From Duganella sacchari (GTDB lineage: Bacteria > Pseudomonadota > Gammaproteobacteria > Burkholderiales > Burkholderiaceae_D): a stretch of DNA of 64,000 nucleotides. Of the stretch, positions 35,587 to 44,506 are shown one piece after another. Under the pieces are notes generated by a model that was not told where the DNA came from, did no database searches, and saw only the letters and a list, made by a program, of their open reading frames with translations. Position numbers and translations under genes: made by a program. Location of the stretch: NCBI RefSeq assembly GCF_900143065.1, contig NZ_FRCX01000014.1:62001-126000 (forward strand), written 5' to 3'. Position 1 is the stretch's first letter. Every line of letters begins with the position of its first letter.

Positions 35587-36242
35587 TGCCGCTGGCAATT
35601 CTGATATCCGCGCTGCTGGCGATACTTGGCTCCACGTTGGGCGGAGATGCGCTGTGGTTACACTATATTTTCAAACCGCTCACAACCTTGCTGGTGTGGG
35701 CCATGGTGTGGCGTGCGACCGCAACTGCGGATCCGCTGTACCGCAAGGCGATTCTGGTGGCGCTGCTACTGTCGCTATGTGGCGATGTCTTCCTGATGTT
35801 GCCGATGAAGCTGGGCTTTGAGCTGGGACTGGCCAGTTTTCTGGTTGCGCATCTGTTCTTTTTGCGCGCGTTCACGCGCGATGTGCCCCTGTTCGGCAAG
35901 CGTTTGCCGCTGATACTGCTCTTATGCCTGAGTCTGGCAAATCTGCTGGTGCTGTGGCCGGGCGTGGGCAAGGGCTTGCAGATTCCGGTCGTGGCTTACA
36001 TGCTGTGTCTGGTGGCGATGACGGCGCAGGCCGTGTCGCGCGGACTCAGCCTGGGTACCGCCAACGGCCGTCTGGCAGCCTGCGGCGGTGTGGCTTTCCT
36101 GATTTCCGACACCACGCTGGCGTACAACAAGTTTTATGCGCCTTTGCCCGCCTCTGCCTTGCTGGTACTGGGCACCTATTATGTAGCCCTGTACCTGATC
36201 GCGCTATCGGTCAAATCTGCATCAGCCACTTACGCGCGGTAG
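35586..36242 (+). CDS. lysoplasmalogenase-family membrane protein (YhhN/TMEM86)
   Basis: This 218-residue protein has eight predicted helices. It contains the family marks YIFKPLTTLLVW, ALLLSLCGDVFLML and the C-terminal ISDTTLAYNKFY, with conserved aspartates placed in the membrane. YhhN proteins hydrolyse the vinyl-ether bond of lysoplasmalogens or related lipids. The 3' end overlaps the convergent argP gene by 32 bp. Confidence 0.82.
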   Translation: MPLAILISALLAILGSTLGGDALWLHYIFKPLTTLLVWAMVWRATATADPLYRKAILVALLLSLCGDVFLMLPMKLGFELGLASFLVAHLFFLRAFTRDVPLFGKRLPLILLLCLSLANLLVLWPGVGKGLQIPVVAYMLCLVAMTAQAVSRGLSLGTANGRLAACGGVAFLISDTTLAYNKFYAPLPASALLVLGTYYVALYLIALSVKSASATYAR

Positions 36243-37101
36243 CGATCAGGCTATCCGACAAGGCCCGAGTGAACGGGGTCTGGATATCCCACATATGCCA
36301 GACCAGCGGCACGTCCAGCCACTTGCCGGGCGCCAGGTCAATCAGCGTGCCTTGCTTGAGCTGCCGTCCGCATTGCTGGATAGGCAACATACCATAGCCG
36401 AATCCTGCCTCCACAAAGCGCACAAAACCGTCTGAACTGGACAAGGTATGGTGCGGGTAGCGGCCCGTGTAGCCCGTGTGCTGGGCAATAAAGCGGGTTT
36501 GCAGCATGTCCTTACGGTCGAAATTCATGACCGGCGCATGCTGGACCGCTTCCGCCGTCATGCCATGCGGGAACCAGCGGGCGGCGAATGCCGGGTTGGC
36601 GACGCAAAAATAACGCATCACGCCCAGCGCGGTGACGGTGGTGCCAGCGACCTGGGCGGTTTCACTGGTCACGCAGCCGAAGACGCGGCCTTCGCGCAGC
36701 ATGGTCAAAGTGTGGTCCTGATCGTCCAGCCGGATTTGCAGCATGCAGTCGCCATTGGCCATGAGCGGGGTGGCGGCTTCCTGCAGCCAGGTTGCGGCAC
36801 TGTCGGCGTTGACCGCAATGGCAATTTCCGGCCGGGATTCGGCGTCACCGGGGCGCCTGGCCAGTGCCGATTCCAGCAGCCGCACCTGGCGGTAATGGGC
36901 GATCAAACGTTGTCCGGCTTCGGTCGGCGAGGGCGGTTGGCTGCGCACAATCAGCAACTCGCCAGCACTATTTTCCAGCATGCGGATGCGCTGGGAAACC
37001 GCCGATTGGGTGATCGACAGCGCGGCAGCGGCCTTGTCAAAGCTACCATAATCGATCACGGCATCCAGCGCGGCCAGTCCGCGGTAGTCTATCCGGCTCA
37101 T
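36211..37101 (-). CDS. argP: LysR-family regulator ArgP
   Basis: This 296-residue regulator starts IDYRGLAALDAVIDYGSFDK and continues AAAALSITQSAVSQRIRMLE, the ArgP/IciA type of winged helix. It is divergent from a LysE/ArgO exporter 89 bp away, the arrangement of E. coli argP-argO, where ArgP activates export with arginine and blocks it with lysine as co-effectors. Confidence 0.9.
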   Translation of the reverse strand: MSRIDYRGLAALDAVIDYGSFDKAAAALSITQSAVSQRIRMLENSAGELLIVRSQPPSPTEAGQRLIAHYRQVRLLESALARRPGDAESRPEIAIAVNADSAATWLQEAATPLMANGDCMLQIRLDDQDHTLTMLREGRVFGCVTSETAQVAGTTVTALGVMRYFCVANPAFAARWFPHGMTAEAVQHAPVMNFDRKDMLQTRFIAQHTGYTGRYPHHTLSSSDGFVRFVEAGFGYGMLPIQQCGRQLKQGTLIDLAPGKWLDVPLVWHMWDIQTPFTRALSDSLIATARKWLMQI

Positions 37102-37190
37102 TAGCTCACCTAATATTTGGCAAATAATATTAATTATACTTATCTTCTGAAGAACCGTAATCTGGCGTCTTTTTACAGCCGGGGAAGGCC
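37102..37190. promoter_or_regulatory. argP-argO divergent control region
   Basis: The AT-rich 89 bp holds a -10-like TATACT (37135-37140) reading towards the exporter and overlapping short repeats of TAATATT and AATATTA. ArgP sites are AT-rich in E. coli, so the spot is a reasonable binding region, but no consensus can be drawn. GGGGAAGG gives the exporter a strong ribosome binding site. Confidence 0.4.
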
Positions 37191-37796
37191 ATGGAAGTCA
37201 CTGCTTTTTTAAAAGGCATCGGTTTGGGCGGGAGTTTGATCGTTGCCATTGGTTCACAAAACGCTTATTTACTCAGGCAGGCGTTGAAGCGTGAATTTGT
37301 ATTTACTTGCATCGCCATTTGTATTGTCTGCGACGTGGTGTTAATTGCAGCAGGTGTTGCCGGCATGGGGCAGCTGATAACCGAGGCGCCATCGTTATTA
37401 TTCTGGATAAAAATAGCCGGCGCCGCGTTTTTATTCTGGTATGGCTTGCGTGCAGCACGTTCTGCTTTAAATCCTTCTGCGATGTCGGCAACGGAAAATA
37501 ATACAGCGCCAGATCGCCGTACGGTCATTGCCGCCATGCTGGCATTCAGCCTGTTAAATCCCCATGTTTATCTGGATACAGTAGTCTTATTAGGTTCGAT
37601 AGGCGGGCAGCAGGCAGGCAACGGACGGCTATATTTTGCTCTGGGCGCAATGTTGGCATCGACCATATGGTTTAGCAGTCTGGGACTTGGCGCCCGATAT
37701 TTGACGCCGATATTTTCCAGGCCCGGTGCCTGGCGGGTTTTGGACGGCATTATCGCGCTGGTGATGTGGGTGCTTGCCGTATCGCTGTTTCTCTAG
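37191..37796 (+). CDS. argO: LysE/ArgO-family amino acid exporter
   Basis: This 201-residue protein has the LysE fold with six predicted helices. IVAIGSQNAYLLRQAL near the start and LLNPHVYLDTVVLLGSIG in the middle carry the conserved glycine, asparagine and NPHxYLDT motif. It exports arginine and/or lysine from the cytoplasm. Control by the divergent ArgP is inferred from the gene pair. Confidence 0.9.
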   Translation: MEVTAFLKGIGLGGSLIVAIGSQNAYLLRQALKREFVFTCIAICIVCDVVLIAAGVAGMGQLITEAPSLLFWIKIAGAAFLFWYGLRAARSALNPSAMSATENNTAPDRRTVIAAMLAFSLLNPHVYLDTVVLLGSIGGQQAGNGRLYFALGAMLASTIWFSSLGLGARYLTPIFSRPGAWRVLDGIIALVMWVLAVSLFL

Positions 37797-37949
37797 GCTT
37801 CAAGCTCAAAACTGGCAAGTACATGCTAATTTTTAGCATAAAATACCCTGAAAAACGCAGTTGTGCCAATCGGCAACACTTGTGTTGCCAAGATGCCGCT
37901 TGCAGCTGAGTTCGGCTTACAATGGCGCTAGTCACCTTGAAACAGCGCC

Positions 37950-40280
37950 GTGCGGCGCCGCATGCCAATGAGCGCAGACCCTGGCTATCTCACAGCGATG
38001 GTGGTGGAATTTTCCGCCGATACCATATTAAGTGCATTACTGATTTTCCTTTGGCTCATGCAGCGCAAGGAAAAACATGCGCTATGCTGGGGTATAGGGC
38101 AATTGGCCATCATGGCCGGCGGCGTGTTATGGTTTTCCGGAACGAATATAATATCGCTGCCCTGGCGTATATATTTATGTGGGCTGTTTTTAACGCTGGC
38201 CATGGCCGGTTATTGGAGCGGCACCTTATTCTTTATCGGTAAATTACGCGCACCACATGTGCGCTGGATGGCGCCCGGCATATTGGTGCTAAGTGGTGCT
38301 TTTTATTTCCTGTGGAGTTCAAATACCGGCTGGCTAGCGCCTGGTAGCGCTGCGGCATTAGGCCTGGTCATGCTGTGGGCCGGTGCACAATTACTCAATA
38401 TTCATCACCGCTATCGTTTATTGGGCCTGGCCTTGATATTGCGCGGCGGATTTAATCTGCTGAGCGCGGCCAGCCTGAACCCCGATTTGTATGTGGTGTG
38501 GTTTGTGGTCACCAGCCTGCTCAAACTGGTCGTCATGCTGGGCCTGATCTATGCCGTGCAAGATGAAATCCAGCAACGTTACGCGCGCACCATCGACAGC
38601 CTCAGCCATGGTTTTTTGATACGCGACCGGCGCGGCTACATCCACGTTGCCAATGAACGTTGTGCAAAGTTGCTGGGATTCAATAGCGCGCAGGAACTCA
38701 TCGGTTTGCACGTTTGCGACCTGCTGCCCAACCTGACGCGCGACATGGCGGATCAGTATTTCCGTCTGTTTGAAACCGACGGCGTGCCGTATCCAGTTAC
38801 CAATACCGCAACATTGAATTTGCGGAATGGCACCAGGCTGCCCGTCGAATTGCTGGGTTCGCCATACTTCGAGCGCGGCCGGTTGTATTGCCTGGTGCAA
38901 TTGCTGGATATCAGTGAACGCAAAAAGAAGGACGATTTGCTGTACCAGGCGGCCCGCATCGATCCCGTCACCGGCTATTTCAACCGCCACGCTTTGTCGT
39001 CCGAGTTGACGCTTGCCTTGGAGAAAGCCGCCAGCGCGGGCCGCGAATGTGCGGTGCTGTTTATTGACCTGGACAAATTCAAGCGCGTTAATGATTCCTT
39101 TGGCCACGCGGCGGGCGACCAATTGTTGCTTACCGCCGCCCACCGGCTGCATCGGCTGCTGCGTCCGGTGGATGTGCTGTCCCGTTTTGGTGGAGATGAA
39201 TTTATTGTCATCATCCCGGATCTGATGCCGGGCCGCGCCGAACAAATGGCCATCGATTGCGCGACCGAAATTATCGCCGCCATGGGCAAAGGCTTTGAAG
39301 TGTCTTACCACGCGATCAGCGTCACGGCCAGCATAGGCATCGCATGCTATCCGACTCACGGTAGCGATAGTGAAACCCTGATACGGAATGCCGACATTGC
39401 CATGTACGAGGCAAAAAAAGCGGGCCGTGGCGAGCTGCTGATTTTCAACGATGCCATGACCGCCGTGGCCAAGGACGGCCTGGTGATCGACGGCGCGTTG
39501 CGCGGCGCCATCGCCGCCAACGAGTTTTACCTGGTTTATCAGGCCATTACCAATGCCAATACAGGCAAGATGACCAAAGTAGAGGCGCTGCTGCGCTGGA
39601 ACAGCTCGCTGCTGGGGCCGGTGCCGCCAGACCGCTTCATCCCGGTCGCGGAAGACAGCGGCATGATTATCGAGCTTGGCACCTGGGTGCTGGAGGAAGC
39701 GTGCCGCCAGATGGGGAGCTGGAAGCAAAGTGCGCTGCGCGAGGTGACCATCAGCATCAATGTCTCGGCCTGGCAGCTGGCTGACCCGCAATTTGTCACG
39801 CTGGTATCGCAGGCGCTGATGCGCAATGGCCTGTCGCCGCACCAGCTGGAACTGGAACTCACCGAGCGCGTGCTGATTGAGGACGCGGCCAATGTGCAGG
39901 CCGTGCTGGCCCAGCTGCGGGCGCTGGGCGTGAGCGTGTCGCTGGATGATTTTGGCACCGGCTATTCCTCGCTGAGCTACCTGACCCAGTTCCACCTCAA
40001 CACGCTAAAGATCGACCGCGCGTTTGTGATGGATATTGAGCATAGCGAACGCAGCAACAGCCTGGTGCATGCCATCATCGCCATGGGCCACAGCCTGGGG
40101 CTGCAACTGGTGGCGGAAGGCGTGGAGACAGCGGGCCAGGCGGAGATCCTCGAAAAGATGGGCTGCCACTATCTGCAGGGCTATCACATCTCGCGGCCGG
40201 TGCCGCCGGATGAGCTGCTGCGCTTTGCCGGCAACCGCGTCAGCGCCGCGCCGCAGCCTTATTCGAACTTTGCTATTTAG
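37950..40280 (+). CDS. membrane-anchored PAS-GGDEF-EAL protein
   Basis: The 776-residue protein has six or seven membrane helices (about 20-205), a PAS domain (215-325), GGDEF (335-500, signature RFGGDEFIVI) and EAL (510-765, signature KVEALLRW, with ELTERVLIED and DDFGTGYSSL). Both catalytic motifs are intact, so it may both make and break c-di-GMP. Starts at 37962 or 37968 (ATG) are as likely as the GTG at 37950; none has a clear ribosome binding site. The final bases overlap the next convergent gene by 8 bp. Confidence 0.9.
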   Translation: MRRRMPMSADPGYLTAMVVEFSADTILSALLIFLWLMQRKEKHALCWGIGQLAIMAGGVLWFSGTNIISLPWRIYLCGLFLTLAMAGYWSGTLFFIGKLRAPHVRWMAPGILVLSGAFYFLWSSNTGWLAPGSAAALGLVMLWAGAQLLNIHHRYRLLGLALILRGGFNLLSAASLNPDLYVVWFVVTSLLKLVVMLGLIYAVQDEIQQRYARTIDSLSHGFLIRDRRGYIHVANERCAKLLGFNSAQELIGLHVCDLLPNLTRDMADQYFRLFETDGVPYPVTNTATLNLRNGTRLPVELLGSPYFERGRLYCLVQLLDISERKKKDDLLYQAARIDPVTGYFNRHALSSELTLALEKAASAGRECAVLFIDLDKFKRVNDSFGHAAGDQLLLTAAHRLHRLLRPVDVLSRFGGDEFIVIIPDLMPGRAEQMAIDCATEIIAAMGKGFEVSYHAISVTASIGIACYPTHGSDSETLIRNADIAMYEAKKAGRGELLIFNDAMTAVAKDGLVIDGALRGAIAANEFYLVYQAITNANTGKMTKVEALLRWNSSLLGPVPPDRFIPVAEDSGMIIELGTWVLEEACRQMGSWKQSALREVTISINVSAWQLADPQFVTLVSQALMRNGLSPHQLELELTERVLIEDAANVQAVLAQLRALGVSVSLDDFGTGYSSLSYLTQFHLNTLKIDRAFVMDIEHSERSNSLVHAIIAMGHSLGLQLVAEGVETAGQAEILEKMGCHYLQGYHISRPVPPDELLRFAGNRVSAAPQPYSNFAI

Positions 40281-40611
40281 TAGCCGCTGCGGCTTCGGCC
40301 GCAGTGAGCACTTTCTGCGCCGCTTCTTCCGGCGTCAGTATCCAGATGCGGTCGATATTGCCCATGCCATCCACCGTGTAGTTGACCACCAGGTCCTTGC
40401 CACGCAAGGCTGCAGGCATCTCGATCCTGTTGTCCTGGTTGAAGATGCGCGCGGCGGGCGACAGCTGGCGCGCCTTGCCATCCAGCGTGATGTCGGGGAA
40501 GTAGCCCGGCGTGAATTTGCCGCGCAGGATGTTGGAAGGGAAGGGCCGGTCGATGGCCAGCGCTGGCACGGTGACCAGCACGGCCAGCAGCAGTGCTATC
40601 AAGCGTCGCAT
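40273..40611 (-). CDS. small periplasmic hypothetical protein (112 aa)
   Basis: A signal peptide (MRRLIALLLAVLVTVPALA) precedes a compact soluble domain containing SNILRGKFTPGYFPDITLDG and NYTVDGMGNIDRIWIL. GGAGGG lies 4 bases before the ATG. No family is recognised. It follows the Nramp gene by 25 bp on the same strand and may share its transcript. Confidence 0.7.
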   Translation of the reverse strand: MRRLIALLLAVLVTVPALAIDRPFPSNILRGKFTPGYFPDITLDGKARQLSPAARIFNQDNRIEMPAALRGKDLVVNYTVDGMGNIDRIWILTPEEAAQKVLTAAEAAAATK

Positions 40612-40636
40612 CGGCCCTCCTGTGGAAAATGCCAGC

Positions 40637-41947
40637 TTACCCCAGTGTGGCAAACATCGCCAGCACCGCCAGCGCCATCACGCCCGTGCACAGCCAGCCC
40701 AGCACGCGCAGGCGGCGTGAAATCACGAACGCGCCCATGACCGCAGGCCGCACGGCCAGCAGCATGACCACCACCATCACCGGCACCGCAATCACGCCAT
40801 TGACCACGGCGCTCCAGTACAGCGCCTGGATCGGATCGATCGAGGTGAAGCACATGGCGGTGCCGACCAGTGTGGCGCCAATGATGATGGCATAGAACTT
40901 CCTGGCGCCAGACAGTTGCAGCTCCAGGCTGTTTTTCCAGCGCATGGCGCCTGCGATGGCATACGCAGCCGAGCCAGCCAGCACCGGCACCGCCAGCAGG
41001 CCGGTGCCGATGATGCCCATGCTGAACAGCGCAAACGCAAAGTCGCCCGCAATCGGCCGCAGCGCTTCTGCCGCCTGGGCCGAGGATTCGATATGCGTGA
41101 TGCCATGCGCGCCCAGCGTGGCCGCCGTGGTGAGCATGATGAACATGGCCACCAGGTTGGAGAAACCCATGCCGGTCATGGTGTCGATGTTGATGCGTTT
41201 GAGCTGGTCGCAGGCCTGTTCGGTGGCGTGCTTGAGTGGCTGCGCGTTGGGATCGGCGCGCAAGTCTTCCACTTCCTGCGAGGCCTGCCAGAAGAACAGA
41301 TACGGGCTGATGGTGGTGCCGAAAATCGCCACCACGGTGGTGATGTAATCCTTGCTCCAGCTGATCGAGGGCAGCACTGCCGAGCGCACAATCTCCAGCC
41401 ACGGCAGCTTGAGCGTGAGCGCCGTGGCCACATACGCCAGCAGCGCCAGCGTCAGCCATTTGAGCACGCGCACGTAGCGCTGGTAGGGCAGCATCACTTG
41501 CAGCACGGCCGACAGCACGCCGGCCGCTGCCGCATACCAGTGCGCGCCGCCGCCTACCACCAGGCTGGCGGCCTGGCCCATGGCCGCAATGTCGGCCGCG
41601 ATGTTGATGGTGTTGGCGGCCAGCAGCAGCGCGACGATGCTGTACAGCAGCCAGGCCGGGAAGTGGCGGCGGATATTGGTCGCCAGGCCGTGTCCGCTGA
41701 CGCGGCCGATGCGCGCGCTGATCGCCTGGATGCCCACCATGAGCGGATAGGTCAGCAGCAGCGTCCACAGCATGCCGTAGCCGAATTGCGCGCCAGCTTG
41801 CGAATAGGTGGCGATACCGCTGGGGTCGTCGTCGGCGGCGCCGGTGATCAGGCCGGGGCCGAGTTTGCTGAGCCAACTGGTATTGGTGCTGGCGCGGGCC
41901 TGCCCGGCGACCGGAGGCGCTGGCGGTGTAACGGTTTCTGTGTCCAT
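40637..41947 (-). CDS. Nramp-superfamily divalent metal transporter, atypical motif
   Basis: This 436-residue protein has eleven predicted helices. Helix 1 reads GPGLITGAADDDPSGIATYS, so the metal-binding DPGN of classical MntH is DPSG. The helix 6 region (TMTGMGFSNLVAMFIM) lacks the MPH motif. The protein belongs to a proteobacterial Nramp subgroup with unknown substrate, and calling it MntH would be unsafe. AGGAG lies 6 bases before the ATG at 41947. It is divergent from a TonB-dependent receptor across a Pho-box region. Confidence 0.8.
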   Translation of the reverse strand: MDTETVTPPAPPVAGQARASTNTSWLSKLGPGLITGAADDDPSGIATYSQAGAQFGYGMLWTLLLTYPLMVGIQAISARIGRVSGHGLATNIRRHFPAWLLYSIVALLLAANTINIAADIAAMGQAASLVVGGGAHWYAAAAGVLSAVLQVMLPYQRYVRVLKWLTLALLAYVATALTLKLPWLEIVRSAVLPSISWSKDYITTVVAIFGTTISPYLFFWQASQEVEDLRADPNAQPLKHATEQACDQLKRINIDTMTGMGFSNLVAMFIMLTTAATLGAHGITHIESSAQAAEALRPIAGDFAFALFSMGIIGTGLLAVPVLAGSAAYAIAGAMRWKNSLELQLSGARKFYAIIIGATLVGTAMCFTSIDPIQALYWSAVVNGVIAVPVMVVVMLLAVRPAVMGAFVISRRLRVLGWLCTGVMALAVLAMFATLG

Positions 41948-42045
41948 GGTGTCTCCTGTCTGGCCCATGCTAGGGCGGCCAGTGCGACACTTCCGTGCGC
42001 AGACGTACTCAGACCGATACTGAGACTACGTGAATAAATGTTGCT

Positions 42046-42101
42046 CTGTCATCAATATGTCACACAGTGGTCATCCCCGCGTCATATGGGCTTCCTACAA
42101 T
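42046..42101 (+). promoter_or_regulatory. Pho boxes and -10 element of a TonB-dependent receptor
   Basis: Four direct repeats with an 11-bp period carry the cores CTGTCAT (42046), ATGTCAC (42057), TGGTCAT (42068) and GCGTCAT (42079). The first two match the PhoB consensus (CTGTCAT twice, spaced 11 bp) closely. The last core ends 10 bp before TACAAT (42096-42101), the spacing used when PhoB replaces the -35 box. The pattern predicts induction by phosphate starvation. Confidence 0.72.
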
Positions 42102-42147
42102 CTTGCCAGTTAATTTATCACCAACCTAGCAAGAAAGAACAACAACC

Positions 42148-44394
42148 ATGTCACAGCGCTTCCCTCTGAAACCTATGTGCCTGCTGGTCCTGCAAGCACT
42201 GGCTTGCCACGCTTACGCGGCTGATCCTGTTGACGCTGCTGCCGATGACAGCGCAGCTGTCGCCGCCATGGCCGGTCCGGTGCAAACGGTGGAAATCACC
42301 GGCCGCGGCCAGTCGCGCCAGGTACAGAACATCAACAAAGCCGACCTGGCCGAAGCGCTGCCAGGCACCAGCCCGCTGAAAGTCCTGGAAAAACTGCCAG
42401 GCGTGAACTTCCAGTCGTCCGATCCGTTTGGCGCCTACGAATGGTCGACCCGCTTCAGCATCCGCGGCTTCAACCAGAACCAGCTGGGCTTCACGCTGGA
42501 CGGCATTCCGCTCGGCGATATGACCTATGGTAACAACAACGGCCTGCACATCAGCCGCGCGATTTCGTCGGAAAACATCGGCAACGTCTCGGTGTCGCAA
42601 GGCGCGGGCGCGCTGGGTACCGCGTCCTCTAGCAACCTGGGCGGTACCGTGCAGTTCTTCACGCTGGCGCCGAGCGATACGCGCGGCCTGACCTTCTCGC
42701 AGACCTTCGGCAGCGATTCCACCTCGCGCACCTTTGCCCGCGTCGACACCGGCCTGATCAACGGCGTGTTCAAGGCTTCGCTGAGCGGCACTCGCCAGCG
42801 CACCGACAAGACCAAGGGGTCGGGCGGCCAGGACCAGGATCAATGGAACTCGCGCTTCGTGTTCAACTTCGGCGAAAACAGCCTGACCGGTTTCCTGAAC
42901 TACTCGGACCGCAAGGAAATCGACTACCAGGATATGTCGCTGGAAATGATCAAGCGCCTGGGCTACAACTGGGACAACTACCAGCCTGACTGGAACCGCG
43001 CCGTGAACGCCGCCAAAGGCATCTTCACCGGCGGCGTCAACAGCCTGGACGATGCCTACTACTCGGCCGGCGGCCTGCGCAAGGACACCCTGGGCGGCCT
43101 GACGCTGGACCTGCAGCTGACTTCCAGCCTGAACCTGAAAACCACCGTCTACCACCACGACAACAAAGGCCAGGGCCACTGGTACACGCCGTACGTCAAG
43201 ACCGATGCCAACAACCCGATCTCGCTGCGCACCACCGAGTACAGCATCGGCCGTGACGGCGTCATCAGCGACGTGACCTGGGAAATGGGCAACAACACGC
43301 TGAGCGCCGGCCTGTGGGGCGAGCGTAACAACCACACCGCCAGCCGCAACTACTACGGCGTGACCGGTCCGGGCGACACCATGTACTACCTGAGCAACCC
43401 GTTCGCCACCGACTGGAAGCAGAACTTCATCACCACCACCTCGCAGTACTATGTGCAAGACACGCTGGCGCTCATGGATGGCAAGCTGAAGATCAACGCC
43501 GGCTTCAAATCGCTGGACGTGGACATCAAGGCCACCAACCTGGTCGGCACCCGCGCCGCCGGCACCCTGAATGCCGAGAAGAAGTTCCTGCCGCAAGCCG
43601 GCTTCAACTACGCGCTGTCCAGCGATGATGAAGTGTTCGGTTCGGCATCGAAAAACATGCGTGCCTTCCAGCCGGGCGTCACCGGTCCGTTCTCGCAGAC
43701 CCAGGCCGCGTACAACGCTGGCGTCGGCACCCTGAAACCGGAAACCTCGGTCAATATCGACCTCGGCTACCGCTTCAAGCGCGACAACCTGCAAGGCTCG
43801 CTGGCCGTGTACAACGCGCGCTTTGACGACCGCCAGCTGAGCGTGGCGACCTGCGCCGGTATCGTCGGCTGCCCGTCGACCCTGGTCAACGTGGGTAAAG
43901 TGGACACCAAAGGTGTGGAAGCGATCGCCGTGTGGAAGTTCAACCGCGAAATCAGCTGGTTCAACTCGTACACCTTCAACGATTCCAAGTACAAGTCGAA
44001 CTACATGGACGGCACCAACCTGGTGGCCGTCAGCGGCAAGACCGTGGCCGATGCACCGCGCCAGCTATTCAACACCGAAGTGTCGTATGAAACCGGCGCG
44101 TGGTTCGCGCGTGCAGGCGGCAAGTACACCGGCAAGCGCTACTACACCTACATGAACGACGCTGGCGTGCCATCGTTCTGGCTGGCCAACCTGTCGGCCG
44201 GCTACAAGATGAAATCGCTGGACTTCGTCAAGGATCTGACGCTGCAAGTCAACGTCACCAACCTGTTTGACAAGCAGTACGTGAGCACCATCGGTTCGAA
44301 CGGCTTCCAGGCTACCGACCCGAACGGGACTGCACAGACCCTGCTGACCGGCGCGCCACGCCAGGTATTTATCACCCTGAGCGGCAAGCTGTAA
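42148..44394 (+). CDS. TonB-dependent outer-membrane receptor
   Basis: This 748-residue protein has a signal peptide (cleavage near AYA, residue 25), a TonB-box region (VQTVEITGRGQ), a plug domain (LEKLPGVNFQSSDPF, then STRFSIRGFNQNQLGFTLDG) and a long beta-barrel. There is no N-terminal signalling (STN) domain. Its promoter carries Pho boxes, so it may take up a phosphorus source such as phytate or an organophosphate and not a siderophore. Ligand type is not visible in the sequence. A strong hairpin follows the gene. Confidence 0.9.
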   Translation: MSQRFPLKPMCLLVLQALACHAYAADPVDAAADDSAAVAAMAGPVQTVEITGRGQSRQVQNINKADLAEALPGTSPLKVLEKLPGVNFQSSDPFGAYEWSTRFSIRGFNQNQLGFTLDGIPLGDMTYGNNNGLHISRAISSENIGNVSVSQGAGALGTASSSNLGGTVQFFTLAPSDTRGLTFSQTFGSDSTSRTFARVDTGLINGVFKASLSGTRQRTDKTKGSGGQDQDQWNSRFVFNFGENSLTGFLNYSDRKEIDYQDMSLEMIKRLGYNWDNYQPDWNRAVNAAKGIFTGGVNSLDDAYYSAGGLRKDTLGGLTLDLQLTSSLNLKTTVYHHDNKGQGHWYTPYVKTDANNPISLRTTEYSIGRDGVISDVTWEMGNNTLSAGLWGERNNHTASRNYYGVTGPGDTMYYLSNPFATDWKQNFITTTSQYYVQDTLALMDGKLKINAGFKSLDVDIKATNLVGTRAAGTLNAEKKFLPQAGFNYALSSDDEVFGSASKNMRAFQPGVTGPFSQTQAAYNAGVGTLKPETSVNIDLGYRFKRDNLQGSLAVYNARFDDRQLSVATCAGIVGCPSTLVNVGKVDTKGVEAIAVWKFNREISWFNSYTFNDSKYKSNYMDGTNLVAVSGKTVADAPRQLFNTEVSYETGAWFARAGGKYTGKRYYTYMNDAGVPSFWLANLSAGYKMKSLDFVKDLTLQVNVTNLFDKQYVSTIGSNGFQATDPNGTAQTLLTGAPRQVFITLSGKL

Positions 44395-44401
44395 GTATCA
44401 A

Positions 44402-44445
44402 AGCGTAACGCTGTTGCTTAGGATACACAGCAACAGCGTTACGCT
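44402..44445. terminator. perfect 17-bp hairpin between receptor and chemoreceptor genes
   Basis: AGCGTAACGCTGTTGCT and its exact reverse complement flank a 10-base loop, 7 bp after the receptor stop. It has no T tail but is strong enough to end or protect the transcript. Confidence 0.65.
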
Positions 44446-44506
44446 GGCATGGCGCTGAACATAGTTGCATACTGGATGGCCCGCCAGCAGCTATGAGGAG
44501 ACCGCC

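Noticed and set aside
40637-41947. Annotation as manganese transporter MntH
   Set aside because: The helix 1 and helix 6 residues that define MntH are changed, so only the superfamily name is supported.
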